A DNA stretch of 64,000 nucleotides from Rhodobacterales bacterium HKCCSP123 (GTDB taxonomy: Bacteria; Pseudomonadota; Alphaproteobacteria; Rhodobacterales; Rhodobacteraceae), in NCBI GenBank assembly GCA_015689745.1, contig WVSO01000003.1:49960-113959 (forward strand). Direction: 5' to 3'. The notes below the pieces were generated by a model. The model was not told where the DNA came from, ran no database searches, and saw nothing but the letters and a program-made list of their open reading frames with translations. The position numbers and the translations under genes were made by a program. Positions 33,848 through 41,509 of this stretch are shown in pieces (position 1 is the stretch's first letter; every line of letters begins with the position of its first letter).

Positions 33848-34459
33848 TCAGTGCGAGAAGATGTCGATCTCGGGCCATCCGGCGAGGTCGAGCTGCGCAC
33901 GCGTCGGAAGAAAGTCGAAACAGGCCTGGGCCATCCCGGTGCGCCCCTCGCGCGCGAGCATCTCGTCGAGCGCGGCCTTGAGCCGATGGAGGTAGAGCAC
34001 GTCCGAGGCGGCATAGGCCTTCTGCGCCTCGGTCAGCCGGGCGGCGCCCCAGTCCGAGCTCTGCTGCTGCTTGGAGATGTCGACCTCGATCAGCTCCTGC
34101 AACAGGTACTTCAGCCCGTGGCGGTCGGTGAAGGTCCGCACCAGTTTCGAGGCGATCTTGGTGCAATAGACCGGTGCCGCCAGCGCGCCGAAGGCGTGAT
34201 ACATCACCGCGATGTCGAAGCGCCCGAAATGGAAGAGCTTGAGCACGTCCGGATCGGTCAGGAGGCGGGCGAGGTTCGGCGCCTCGGTCTGGCCCTTGGC
34301 GATCTGGACGAGATGCGCGTTGCCGTCCCCGGAGGAAAGCTGCACCACGCAAAGCCGGTCACGATGCGGGTTCAGGCCCATCGTCTCGCAATCGATCGCC
34401 ACGGCGGGCCCGAGGTCGAGGTCGTCGGGCAGATCGTTCTGGTAGAGATGGATGGTCAA
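33848..34459 (-). CDS. rnd: Ribonuclease D-like 3'-5' exonuclease (short form)
   Basis: 203 residues if translation begins at the TTG at 34459 (TIHLYQNDLPDDLDL), which follows AAAGGGA; the ORF runs further upstream but without supporting features. DEDDy nuclease motifs are visible: AIDCETMGL, FHFGRFDIAVMY and the C-terminal YAASDVLYL. The HRDC domains of the 375-residue E. coli RNase D are absent, as in many alphaproteobacteria. It marks the left edge of the genomic island. Confidence 0.85.
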   Translation of the reverse strand: MTIHLYQNDLPDDLDLGPAVAIDCETMGLNPHRDRLCVVQLSSGDGNAHLVQIAKGQTEAPNLARLLTDPDVLKLFHFGRFDIAVMYHAFGALAAPVYCTKIASKLVRTFTDRHGLKYLLQELIEVDISKQQQSSDWGAARLTEAQKAYAASDVLYLHRLKAALDEMLAREGRTGMAQACFDFLPTRAQLDLAGWPEIDIFSH

Positions 34460-34506
34460 GGCGCTGTCCCTTTCGTCTCGCAGGTGCGGAGGGAGGACAG
34501 AAAGAA

Positions 34507-34522
34507 TGGTGCCCAGGAGAGG
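34507..34522 (-). other. tRNA-Leu 3'-end remnant, likely island attachment site
   Basis: On the minus strand these 16 bp read CCTCTCCTGGGCACCA, which equals the T-stem 3' arm, acceptor arm CCTGGGC, discriminator A and CCA of a typical bacterial tRNA-Leu. Similarity stops abruptly before the T loop. It lies between core rnd and an integrase, as expected for one end of an island integrated at a tRNA 3' end. No intact copy was found in this window. Confidence 0.55.
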
Positions 34523-34665
34523 CATACAATTCCTATCCATTGACGCTCCATCTCGTACCGCCGCTTTATCAGATTCCCGAAAAACAACACGTTCTCGGGT
34601 TTCATTCTGTTTCAAACTGCCCCATCATACCCCACATATTGGAGGGGATTGAAAGGGGGATTGGG

Positions 34666-35862
34666 TTGGCTCGTGCACTCCACAGGCTCTCAGCCGCCAC
34701 CGTCAGAAGCGCCGCACCAGGCAAATATTCGGATGGTGGCGGGCTTTGGCTGTATAGGCGTCTGGACGGAGGCGCTCAATGGGTACTTCGATATACCCTC
34801 CACGGGCGCAGGCATGAAATGGGCCTTGGCCGGTTCCCCGACGTATCTTTGAAGGAAGCGCGACAGAGCGCCGAGGAGTGGCGGGGTGTTGTCCGACAAG
34901 GCAAGGACGCCATCAAGGAACGCGAGCGCCTCAGACAAGCGGCGGAACGCAACGCTCATCTTCTCCACGATATCGCCCTCGACGCCTTCGAGAGCCGGAA
35001 GGCGGAGTTAAAAGGTGACGGAAAGGCAGGCCGTTGGTTCAGCCCTTTGGAGTTGCACGTCCTGCCGAAGCTCGGGCGCATGCCCGTATCGGAAATCGAC
35101 CAGAGGGATATCCGCGACACACTGGCCCCGATCTGGCACGACAAGGCCGAGACGGCGCGGAAGGCAATGAACCGGCTTGCCATCTGCATGCGCCATGCGG
35201 CGGCGCTGGGCCTCGACGTGGATATTCAAGCAACCGACAAGGCCCGCGCGCTTCTCGGCAAACAGCGCCACGTCCCGAAACACGTCCCTGCCCTGCCATG
35301 GCAAGAAGTTCCTGCTTTCTACCAGAGCCTGTCCGGTGGCAGCGTAACAGAGCTGGCGCTGCGCCTGCTCATCCTCACGGCCGTGCGGTCTTTTCCGCTG
35401 AGGCATATTCGCGAAGACCAGATCGATGGCGATACCTGGACCATCCCCGCAGAGGCCATGAAAGGGCGAGTGGGGACCGTCTCCGACTTTCGGGTGCCCC
35501 TATCCGGCGAGGCCTATGCGGTCATTCAGGAGGCCCGTAAGTTTGCGCGGGACGGCTACCTGTTTCCAAGCATTCGGAAAGGCGTCATCTCCGATATGAC
35601 CATGACGAAGTTCATGGACCGGCGCGGGATGAAGGCGCGGCCTCATGGCTTTCGGTCGTCCTTCCGCGACTGGACGGCCGAGGCGACGAACACGCCGCGC
35701 GAAGTCGCCGAGACGGCGCTAGGCCATGTCTTGGGCGGTGCGGTCGAACGCGCCTATTGTCGGACTGACTATTTGGACGCAAGGCAAAGGTTAATGCAGC
35801 AGTGGTCAACCTATATCACAGGCGCATCGGGCGATACGGTGCTCCATCTTTCATTCATCTGA
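34666..35862 (+). CDS. Tyrosine recombinase, P4-type integrase
   Basis: Site-specific recombinase that likely inserted the island next to it. About 398 residues from the TTG at 34666, which follows GAAAGGGGG; the ORF is open from a TTG at 34540. The N-terminal arm-binding domain (GGGLWLYRR, GLGRFPDVSLKEARQ) is the DUF4102 type. Catalytic residues are visible as R in TAVRSFPLRHI, HGFR, LGH in TALGHVLGG and the nucleophile Y in VERAYCR. Directly next to the tRNA-Leu remnant. Confidence 0.9.
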   Translation: MARALHRLSAATVRSAAPGKYSDGGGLWLYRRLDGGAQWVLRYTLHGRRHEMGLGRFPDVSLKEARQSAEEWRGVVRQGKDAIKERERLRQAAERNAHLLHDIALDAFESRKAELKGDGKAGRWFSPLELHVLPKLGRMPVSEIDQRDIRDTLAPIWHDKAETARKAMNRLAICMRHAAALGLDVDIQATDKARALLGKQRHVPKHVPALPWQEVPAFYQSLSGGSVTELALRLLILTAVRSFPLRHIREDQIDGDTWTIPAEAMKGRVGTVSDFRVPLSGEAYAVIQEARKFARDGYLFPSIRKGVISDMTMTKFMDRRGMKARPHGFRSSFRDWTAEATNTPREVAETALGHVLGGAVERAYCRTDYLDARQRLMQQWSTYITGASGDTVLHLSFI

Positions 35863-36569
35863 GACAGATCGACCTTCAGTTGACGCCAGTCATTGCTTCG
35901 CACTTGGGTGATGACAAGGAATTCGTCGAGAATGGTTATGGAAACAGAACACTTGCCGTCAAATTTTCTGAGTTCGCGCTCGCTGGCCCAAGTAAATTCT
36001 CGCTGACAAACCGCCGTCACGACGTCGAAAAACTGGAGGCGATGATTGAAGGATTGATTCTCGTTGAGGACGCGATGTGGGGGCTATCTCGGCAGGTCCA
36101 TAGCCAACTTGAGTCTTTTGAAATCAAGACGTTCAAGCGTATTCCTCCCTCTGGCACTCCCCCTGCCTTCGACAACGATGAAAACAAACAGGGGTCGGAC
36201 CAGTTTGAAGAAGCCATCTTGGGAGCACAACAAGCATCCGTCGATACCATGAGACTGGTCCAAGCGTTCAGAGAGGAAGCCAACTCTCTTCGTAAAGTAA
36301 TCAATTCTATTGGCGTGGACCTTAAGGTTGATTGGACGGCCTGCGCGACTGCTCAAATGGCCTCTGTCGCATGGCTGGTTCGAACAGGAAAAATGCCGCC
36401 ATCCTCTGTTCATGCGGATGCACCTGGCCCATTTGGTCGATTTCTCAATGATGTATTGGAGTTGTTGTATGAGGGATTTGAGCTCGGTAGAGCTCCGTCG
36501 GCACGTTCAGCGCTCCGAAGCCTACAAAATGTAACCAGTTCAGGTTCCGAACCGGTCGGCAACTGGTGA
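35802..36569 (+). CDS. Hypothetical protein in island
   Basis: 255 residues from a GTG at 35802 that overlaps the integrase end by 61 bp, so the true start may be later, for example a TTG near 35879. No signal peptide, membrane segment or known motif recognised. The middle part is rich in charged helices (RRHDVEKLEAMIEGLILVED) and could form a coiled coil. Its base composition is clearly lower in GC than the neighbouring core genes, which fits horizontal origin. Its position between integrase and AlpA-like gene is typical of variable cargo. Confidence 0.6.
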   Translation: MVNLYHRRIGRYGAPSFIHLRQIDLQLTPVIASHLGDDKEFVENGYGNRTLAVKFSEFALAGPSKFSLTNRRHDVEKLEAMIEGLILVEDAMWGLSRQVHSQLESFEIKTFKRIPPSGTPPAFDNDENKQGSDQFEEAILGAQQASVDTMRLVQAFREEANSLRKVINSIGVDLKVDWTACATAQMASVAWLVRTGKMPPSSVHADAPGPFGRFLNDVLELLYEGFELGRAPSARSALRSLQNVTSSGSEPVGNW

Positions 36570-36629
36570 TGAGTATAGCCGCAGTATGTGCGAATCGAAG
36601 CATGTGAAAATGCACCGAGGAACACCGAA

Positions 36630-36800
36630 ATGCGCTATCTCACTTTTCGCGAACTTCAAACCAAGCTCGGCAATCGTGGCCGCACTACAATCTATAGGGA
36701 CGTTGAAGCAGGACGGCTCCCCCGCCCGGTGAAGATCGGTTCGCGCTTATATTGGGCCGAGGCCGATATCGATGCCGCGATCTCTGCATTAACGGAATGA
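36630..36800 (+). CDS. AlpA-like excisionase/regulator
   Basis: 56 residues from ATG 36630, with AGGA upstream; the ORF is open from 36588 in the same frame. YLTFRELQTKLGNRGRTTIY followed by EAGRLPRPVKIGSRLYWAEADID is a MerR/AlpA-type winged helix-turn-helix, the class that directs excision or activates integrases of P4-like elements. Located 0.8 kb after the integrase. Confidence 0.85.
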   Translation: MRYLTFRELQTKLGNRGRTTIYRDVEAGRLPRPVKIGSRLYWAEADIDAAISALTE

Positions 36801-36911
36801 AGACCACCCCTGCGACGCGGGAAACCCTTGGCGCTGGGGTGGTCGGTGTTCTTTGCGGGAACTATCCGAACATACGCCCAGCGCCTTTCAATTTCAATGA
36901 AAGGCACAGGC

Positions 36912-37115
36912 ATGATCAAGAAAACGAAGTTGTCTGGAAACTCACAGCTGCTCCAAAGATGGCCAGAGCCGAAACCGAGTGATCGTTGCATTCAGCGTCA
37001 TGAATTCGCCACCAGCACAGATCTGCAAAGGCGCCATGTCATGCGGCGCTGCGGGATCGGGTCTCGCCGGGCCGCGCTCATCGCCGCCCTCTGCTTCGGG
37101 GGGGATCGCAGATGA
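36912..37115 (+). CDS. Small hypothetical protein of mobile module
   Basis: 67 residues from ATG 36912 (MIKKTKLSGNS), preceded by AAGGCACAGG. Basic, Cys-containing, ending RRAALIAALCFGGDRR. The stop overlaps the ATG of the next gene (ATGA), which supports it being translated. Function unknown. Confidence 0.5.
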   Translation: MIKKTKLSGNSQLLQRWPEPKPSDRCIQRHEFATSTDLQRRHVMRRCGIGSRRAALIAALCFGGDRR

Positions 37116-37492
37116 CCTTCGTGCAGCAACTCAGCAACCACAACCGCGCCTGCTCGGCGCTGAACCACGCCCTGACCCTCGGGGATGATCCCGAGGTCTG
37201 GGATTGCATGACGCTTGTTTTCGGTGTGCGCCTGACCGCGACCGAACGTGCCTGCATCCTGGCGTCGATTGCCCAGACAATGCCGCCCGATGACGTTCTG
37301 GCTGTTCTCGGGTCGTTGGGAGCGGCGTCGCCCCTGCCGGTGTTCGACGAGGTCGAAGATGACGCGCGCTGGTGGGCAGATCTCGCGAGCCCATCCGAGA
37401 TCAAGGCCTGGCTGGTGGCATGCTACGCACGCCTGCCTATGCGGGAGCAGAGGGCCTTTCTCGAGGCCGCCATGGGGAGGGCTGCCGCATGA
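37112..37492 (+). CDS. Hypothetical protein upstream of RepA-like ATPase
   Basis: 126 residues, predicted soluble and helical. No motif recognised. It overlaps its neighbours on both sides (ATGA at each junction), so it belongs to the small mobile-element operon with the RepA-like ATPase. Confidence 0.7.
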   Translation: MTFVQQLSNHNRACSALNHALTLGDDPEVWDCMTLVFGVRLTATERACILASIAQTMPPDDVLAVLGSLGAASPLPVFDEVEDDARWWADLASPSEIKAWLVACYARLPMREQRAFLEAAMGRAAA

Positions 37493-38478
37493 GTTGGGAC
37501 CATGCTCTGAGATCTGCGGAGGTCGGCGCGACGCCGGCCTCCAACACCACCGCACTTCCGCCAATGATCTCCGCCAGAGATCTGCAGGATGCGACCTTTC
37601 CGCTTGTCTCCTGGGTCGTGAAGGACTTGATCCCGGAGGGTGTCACCCTCTTCGCCGGCAAACCCAAGCTGGGGAAATCCTGGCTGGCCCTACAGATCGG
37701 CTACGGCATCGCGGTCGGTGGCGAGGTCCTTGGCCGTCCTGTCGACGAGGGCTCGGTTCTTTACGCAGCCCTGGAGGACAACCACCGGCGTCTGAAGAAG
37801 CGGCTGGAGCGCATCGTGCCTGTTGGTGCGACATGGCCTGACCGCTTTCTCTTCGCCACGGAATGGGCGCGTCTCGACGATGGCGGGTTGGATGCCTTCT
37901 GGTCATGGGTCGATGCCACGCCGGACGCGCGCCTTCTTATCGTCGACACGCTGGCGACGGTCCGTCCCGCATCTGGAGGCCGTGATAGCCAATACCAGTC
38001 CGACTACGCCGCCATCCGCGGGCTGCACGCACTCGCCAATGACTGCGGCATCGGTGTCCTGGTCATCCACCATGTCAGGAAGATGGATGCCGATGATCCC
38101 TTCGACACCGTGTCTGGCTCAACCGGACTGACAGGCGCGGCCGACACGACCCTGATCCTGACCACCACAAATGACGGAAAGGTTCTCTATGGCCGTGGAC
38201 GTGATCTCGCCGAGATCGAATGCGCGATGGACTTCGATGTCGCCACCTGCCGGTGGTCGGATCTCGGGCGTCCGTGCGATGTCTTCGGCAGCGACACCCG
38301 CAAAGCCATCAGGCGCGCTCTCAAGGACGGCAAGCAGACGCCGCAGGAGATCGCGGAGGCATCCGGTCTCGACTACGACCTTACCGCCAAGACCCTGCAA
38401 CGCATGGCTGATGGCGGTGAAGTGGAGAAGGGAGGACGTGGCCGTTACCGGCTGACGCCCGATCCGTTCGCCTCGTGA
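37489..38478 (+). CDS. RepA-like AAA ATPase of mobile element
   Basis: 329 residues from ATG 37489 with GGGGAGG upstream. The RecA-like domain has Walker A AGKPKLGKSW near 57-66, the acidic site ALEDN and Walker B RLLIVDT near 145, then VLVIHHVRK. The C-terminal 70 residues look like a winged helix (TPQEIAEASGLDYDLTAKTL). Plasmid RepA/AAA_25 helicase-like ATPases of this kind serve replication or maintenance of integrative elements. No primase or relaxase follows, so the module appears cut short. Confidence 0.8.
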   Translation: MSWDHALRSAEVGATPASNTTALPPMISARDLQDATFPLVSWVVKDLIPEGVTLFAGKPKLGKSWLALQIGYGIAVGGEVLGRPVDEGSVLYAALEDNHRRLKKRLERIVPVGATWPDRFLFATEWARLDDGGLDAFWSWVDATPDARLLIVDTLATVRPASGGRDSQYQSDYAAIRGLHALANDCGIGVLVIHHVRKMDADDPFDTVSGSTGLTGAADTTLILTTTNDGKVLYGRGRDLAEIECAMDFDVATCRWSDLGRPCDVFGSDTRKAIRRALKDGKQTPQEIAEASGLDYDLTAKTLQRMADGGEVEKGGRGRYRLTPDPFAS

Positions 38479-38818
38479 GACCCTGTCCAATCTGTCCATT
38501 TGTCCAGAACGCGCGCCGCCAAATGGACATTTGGACAGTTTGGACACCCTTTGGACCATGCACCCATGAGAGTCTGGTTCGTGGTGCCGAAGGGTCATCT
38601 GACCAAATCGCTCAGATGACGATTTCGAGCCCACAACGGCGGCGATAGAGCAACGGTCTTCTGGCGCACTCGGTGCGTTCCTAACGGCAATCAGCAGCCC
38701 GTTTCCGCAAGACAGAGAATCCAATCAAAAAAGTTAACACAGTAAATTGACATCGATCAACAAAATCGCACGGGCAGACTGATACACTTTTCGCTAGCTG
38801 CAAATAGGAGGAGCAAAC
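38479..38818. other. Intergenic region with promoter for secreted-protein genes
   Basis: 340 bp without a convincing gene. The right part is AT-richer and holds the FNR/CRP-like box and the promoter described separately; the left part (38510-38560) has repeated TGGACA-like words (AAATGGACATTTGGACAGTT) of unknown meaning. Confidence 0.5.
38747..38788 (+). promoter_or_regulatory. FNR/CRP-family box with -10 element
   Basis: TTGAC-ATCG-ATCAA at 38747-38760 differs by one base from the FNR consensus TTGAT-N4-ATCAA. A plausible -10, TACACT, at 38783-38788 lies where a class II activated promoter (box centred near -41) would need it. The gene starts at 38819. Pattern seen directly; oxygen or nitric-oxide control is inferred. 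Confidence 0.45.
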
Positions 38819-39586
38819 ATGATCTTAACCAGCAAGGCTGCATTGAAGGGTGTTTCCGTGTCTGCACTGGCGCTCGGTGCCGTGTTGGCAGTCGCGGCTG
38901 TTGCCACGCCATTGCCCGGGTTCAACTCGGTTGCTTGGGCTGACGACGACGGTGAACCGCGAGGTCCTCAGGGTCCGACAGACAACGGTCATGGGCAAGG
39001 TGGCCAGGGCGCGCAGGCAGGCCAAGGCAATCAGGGCGGAGGCCAAGGCCAGGGCGGGCCTGGTCCCGATTCTGATGGTGAAGGCCCTCAGGCAGGGGGG
39101 CCATCCGACAGTTCTGGCGGTGGCATGCCCCCTTGGGCATCGGAAGGGATCCCGGAAGTGGAGCTTGGCCGACTGAGCGTGGCGCGTTCGCCTGATCATG
39201 TTCTTGACCGCGCCTATGACGAGGCCCTGCTCGCGCTGGCCTCCATGTCGGACTTCTACAACCTCTCGCTCGACGCGATGATCACTGAATTGTCCCTGAA
39301 CTGGGACAACGTCGTGCTCATCGACTCGCCACTGCAGAACCTCGCGCTTCTACGCGACGCCCTTGATGGCGCGATCGATCTGTCCGCCTATGGCATCAAC
39401 AATGATGTCGATACGCTGATGGCTGTCTTCCTGGGTGTGGCATCGGACAAGGCGGTTTCTATCACATGGGAAACTGCCTATGCGATCTCTGTCATCTTCG
39501 AGATGCCGCTGACGCAGGCAGAGGCAGAAGCCCTCGCTGCCGACGCTGAGGCGATCAGAATCGCAGTTCTCGCTGGCCACGGCTGA
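38819..39586 (+). CDS. Secreted Gly/Gln-rich protein with novel C-terminal domain, copy 1
   Basis: 255 residues; ATG 38819 with strong AGGAGG 7 bp upstream. Signal peptide of about 41 residues ending VAWA then DDDGE. Residues 50-103 are a low-complexity Gly/Gln/Pro/Asp linker. Residues 104-255 form a folded acidic domain starting PPWASEGIPEVELGRL and ending AEAIRIAVLAGHG; it is about 70 percent identical, without gaps, to the C-terminal 152 residues of the next gene. I recognise no known family. Periplasmic or surface location follows from the signal peptide. First gene behind the FNR-like promoter. Confidence 0.8.
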   Translation: MILTSKAALKGVSVSALALGAVLAVAAVATPLPGFNSVAWADDDGEPRGPQGPTDNGHGQGGQGAQAGQGNQGGGQGQGGPGPDSDGEGPQAGGPSDSSGGGMPPWASEGIPEVELGRLSVARSPDHVLDRAYDEALLALASMSDFYNLSLDAMITELSLNWDNVVLIDSPLQNLALLRDALDGAIDLSAYGINNDVDTLMAVFLGVASDKAVSITWETAYAISVIFEMPLTQAEAEALAADAEAIRIAVLAGHG

Positions 39587-39593
39587 GATCGCT

Positions 39594-39627
39594 GCCCGAC
39601 CAGAGGAGACGGAGCCGCTGGTCGGGC
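39594..39627 (+). terminator. Hairpin between the two paralogues
   Basis: GCCCGACCAG (39594-39603) pairs perfectly with CTGGTCGGGC (39618-39627), 14-nt loop, starting 7 bp after the stop codon. No U-tract. It may lower read-through or protect the upstream mRNA. Confidence 0.5.
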
Positions 39628-39661
39628 CCAACCCGTTCAGTTCAATTCAGAGAAATCTAGC

Positions 39662-40525
39662 ATGGACTTCGAAAGTTTTCATCGGATGCGCAGGGCCGCA
39701 CGAGGGAGCCTGTCCCTTTGCGCCATTCTCGCGGTTGTTGCCGTTTCTGCCGCTCCGGTTGCAGGCGTTCTGTTGCCGGGCACCGCAGTTGCACAGGACG
39801 ATCATGACCACGGAGACGGCGAGCAAGGGGGCAATCGACAAGGTGGTGGCGGCCATGATGGTGGCGGCGGCCACGACAATGGCGGCGGCCACGATGGTGA
39901 CGGTGGCCACGACAGTGGTGACGGCCATGATGGAGGTAGCGGCCACGATGGTGGCGACGGACATGGCAGTGGCAGCAGCGGCGGTGACGGCGTCGGCGCT
40001 GGTGGCGGTGCCGGAGGCGATGAAAGCCGGGGGGCAGGACAAAGCCAGGGCGGTGGTGGCGAGCGCCCGCCATGGGCGGCGGAGGGCATCCCGGAGGTCG
40101 AACTCGGCCGTCTGAATGTCTCCCGAACGCCCCCGCGAGTGATCGACCGCGCCTACTCGGAAGCAACCGCACAGCTGGCCGACATGGCGTCGTTCTACAA
40201 CCTGACGCTTGATCAAATGATCACGCAGCTGTCCGACAACTGGGACAACATCGGGATCATCGACTCACCCCTGCAAAACCTTGCCCTGTTCCGCGATGCG
40301 CTCGACGGGTCGATTGATCTGAGCGCCTACGGGATCAGCAATGACCGCGAGACGCTGATGGCAGTATTCATGGGCGTCGCAACCGACAAGGCGATCCCGG
40401 TGACACCAGAGTCCGTCTACGCGGTATCCGTCATCTTTGGCATGCCGCTTTCGCAGGCCGAGGCGACCTCGATTGCGTCCGATGCCGAGGCCATTCGGCA
40501 GGCGGTCGTTGCTGGTCATGGATGA
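39662..40525 (+). CDS. Secreted GHD-repeat protein with novel C-terminal domain, copy 2
   Basis: 287 residues, paralogue of the preceding gene. Signal peptide about 1-45 ending TAVAQ. Residues 48-60 are acidic and His-containing (DHDHGDGEQGG). Residues 64-105 are seven hexapeptide units of the form GHDxxx (last one GHGSGS). Residues 136-287 are the shared C-terminal domain. His/Asp side chains spaced every six residues in a Gly background suggest metal binding or a flexible adhesive spacer; this is inference. A start at a later Met (MRRAARGS) is possible. Confidence 0.8.
   Translation: MDFESFHRMRRAARGSLSLCAILAVVAVSAAPVAGVLLPGTAVAQDDHDHGDGEQGGNRQGGGGHDGGGGHDNGGGHDGDGGHDSGDGHDGGSGHDGGDGHGSGSSGGDGVGAGGGAGGDESRGAGQSQGGGGERPPWAAEGIPEVELGRLNVSRTPPRVIDRAYSEATAQLADMASFYNLTLDQMITQLSDNWDNIGIIDSPLQNLALFRDALDGSIDLSAYGISNDRETLMAVFMGVATDKAIPVTPESVYAVSVIFGMPLSQAEATSIASDAEAIRQAVVAGHG
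39851..39976 (+). repeat. Seven 18-bp units encoding GHDxxx hexapeptides
   Basis: In-frame imperfect tandem repeats (GGCCACGAC or GGCCATGAT plus nine variable bases) within the second secreted-protein gene. Third-position variation between units shows that the repeat is old enough to have diverged, or that it is kept at protein level. Confidence 0.85.
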
Positions 40526-40541
40526 ATTTCTGCAACACGGG

Positions 40542-40576
40542 CAGGCCGAGACACATTCAATCATGAATTCGGCCTG
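40542..40576 (+). terminator. Hairpin after secreted-protein copy 2
   Basis: CAGGCCGA (40542-40549) pairs with TCGGCCTG (40569-40576) around a 19-nt loop, 17 bp after the stop codon. It is followed by TTAACTCTG rather than a U-run, so termination is only partly supported. Confidence 0.4.
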
Positions 40577-40642
40577 TTAACTCTGACAAGTATGTCGGTA
40601 GGCTATTGATCAAAGTACTCTGCACGCTTGGAGCATTAGAAC

Positions 40643-41509
40643 ATGCCTCACCAATCCGTTTCTGCTGCCGTCGCTGTACTGTGTTTCGGGTTCGCCACTC
40701 TCGCTGCTCCAGCCGTTTCGGCACAGGATCTGGACCGCTACGAGGCATCGTTTGCCACGCGGGCTTCGGTCACCTATGGCCCCTATCTCCGTTTCGAACT
40801 GGGTGGCCTCGTGCCGGAGCTTTCGGATGGGTACTGGCTGCCGCCGGGTTTTGGGCCTGAGCGCAGGAATGACCCGCGGGTGAATTTCGATCTCAGCGGC
40901 GAGAATGGCGGGCTTGCCTCCGTGGCCCTGGGCTTTGACTGGCAGACCGGCTTCCGTGCCGACTTGGCCTTGATGACCACTGGCAGCATCGGTTTCTCAG
41001 GTCCGTGCAGTTCTACCTCGGACGCCACCCCGTGTGACACCCATGCGGATATCTCCGACGGGTCTGTGCGGACCAACGCTGTTATGGCCAATTTTTTCTA
41101 TGCGCCATTTGAGGCCCGTGGTTCTAATTCGCGCTTCCAACCCTATGTCGTGGCCGGGTTGGGGGCTGCGCGGAATGAAGTGGAATCCTGGACGCGTGTG
41201 GCAAACGCCAACAACCAGCAGGCCGGGCAGCCGACGCGTGTCTTCAATTCGAACACCCAGGACGAATTCGCGTGGTCTGTGGGCTTAGGTGCTTCCTGGC
41301 AATTGACCGAGCCGGGGGAGCGTCCGATCCTTCTGGAGGTTTCATGGCGCTATTTCGATTTTGGAGAGGCGGTCGGAGGAGACGTTGGTGTTCCAGGCGG
41401 CCAAGGTCAAGGCCAAGGTCCGGCTGGCGTTCCGGTGCGGCCGCTGACATTCGATTTGACCTCGCAGGTCTTCACGATAGGCATCCGCATCCCGCTGCAG
41501 CGGCTATGA
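40643..41509 (+). CDS. Outer-membrane beta-barrel protein
   Basis: 288 residues with a signal peptide (to about 27, VSAQD). Alternating hydrophobic/polar strands are visible (SVTYGPYLRFELGG, LASVALGFDWQTGFRADLAL, FQPYVVAGLGAARNEV, EFAWSVGLGASWQL, ILLEVSWRYFDFGE), as in OmpA-like or OmpW-like small porins. A loop has a cysteine pair (PCSSTSDATPC). Near the C-terminus GGQGQGQGPAG resembles the Gly/Gln linker of secreted copy 1, hinting at shared origin or shared surface location. It lies 117 bp after copy 2, same strand. Confidence 0.8.
   Translation: MPHQSVSAAVAVLCFGFATLAAPAVSAQDLDRYEASFATRASVTYGPYLRFELGGLVPELSDGYWLPPGFGPERRNDPRVNFDLSGENGGLASVALGFDWQTGFRADLALMTTGSIGFSGPCSSTSDATPCDTHADISDGSVRTNAVMANFFYAPFEARGSNSRFQPYVVAGLGAARNEVESWTRVANANNQQAGQPTRVFNSNTQDEFAWSVGLGASWQLTEPGERPILLEVSWRYFDFGEAVGGDVGVPGGQGQGQGPAGVPVRPLTFDLTSQVFTIGIRIPLQRL

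Noticed and set aside
39647..40216. Long minus-strand frame opposite the GHD-repeat gene
   Set aside because: It is an antisense product of the repeats (Thr/Ala-rich), with no ribosome site.
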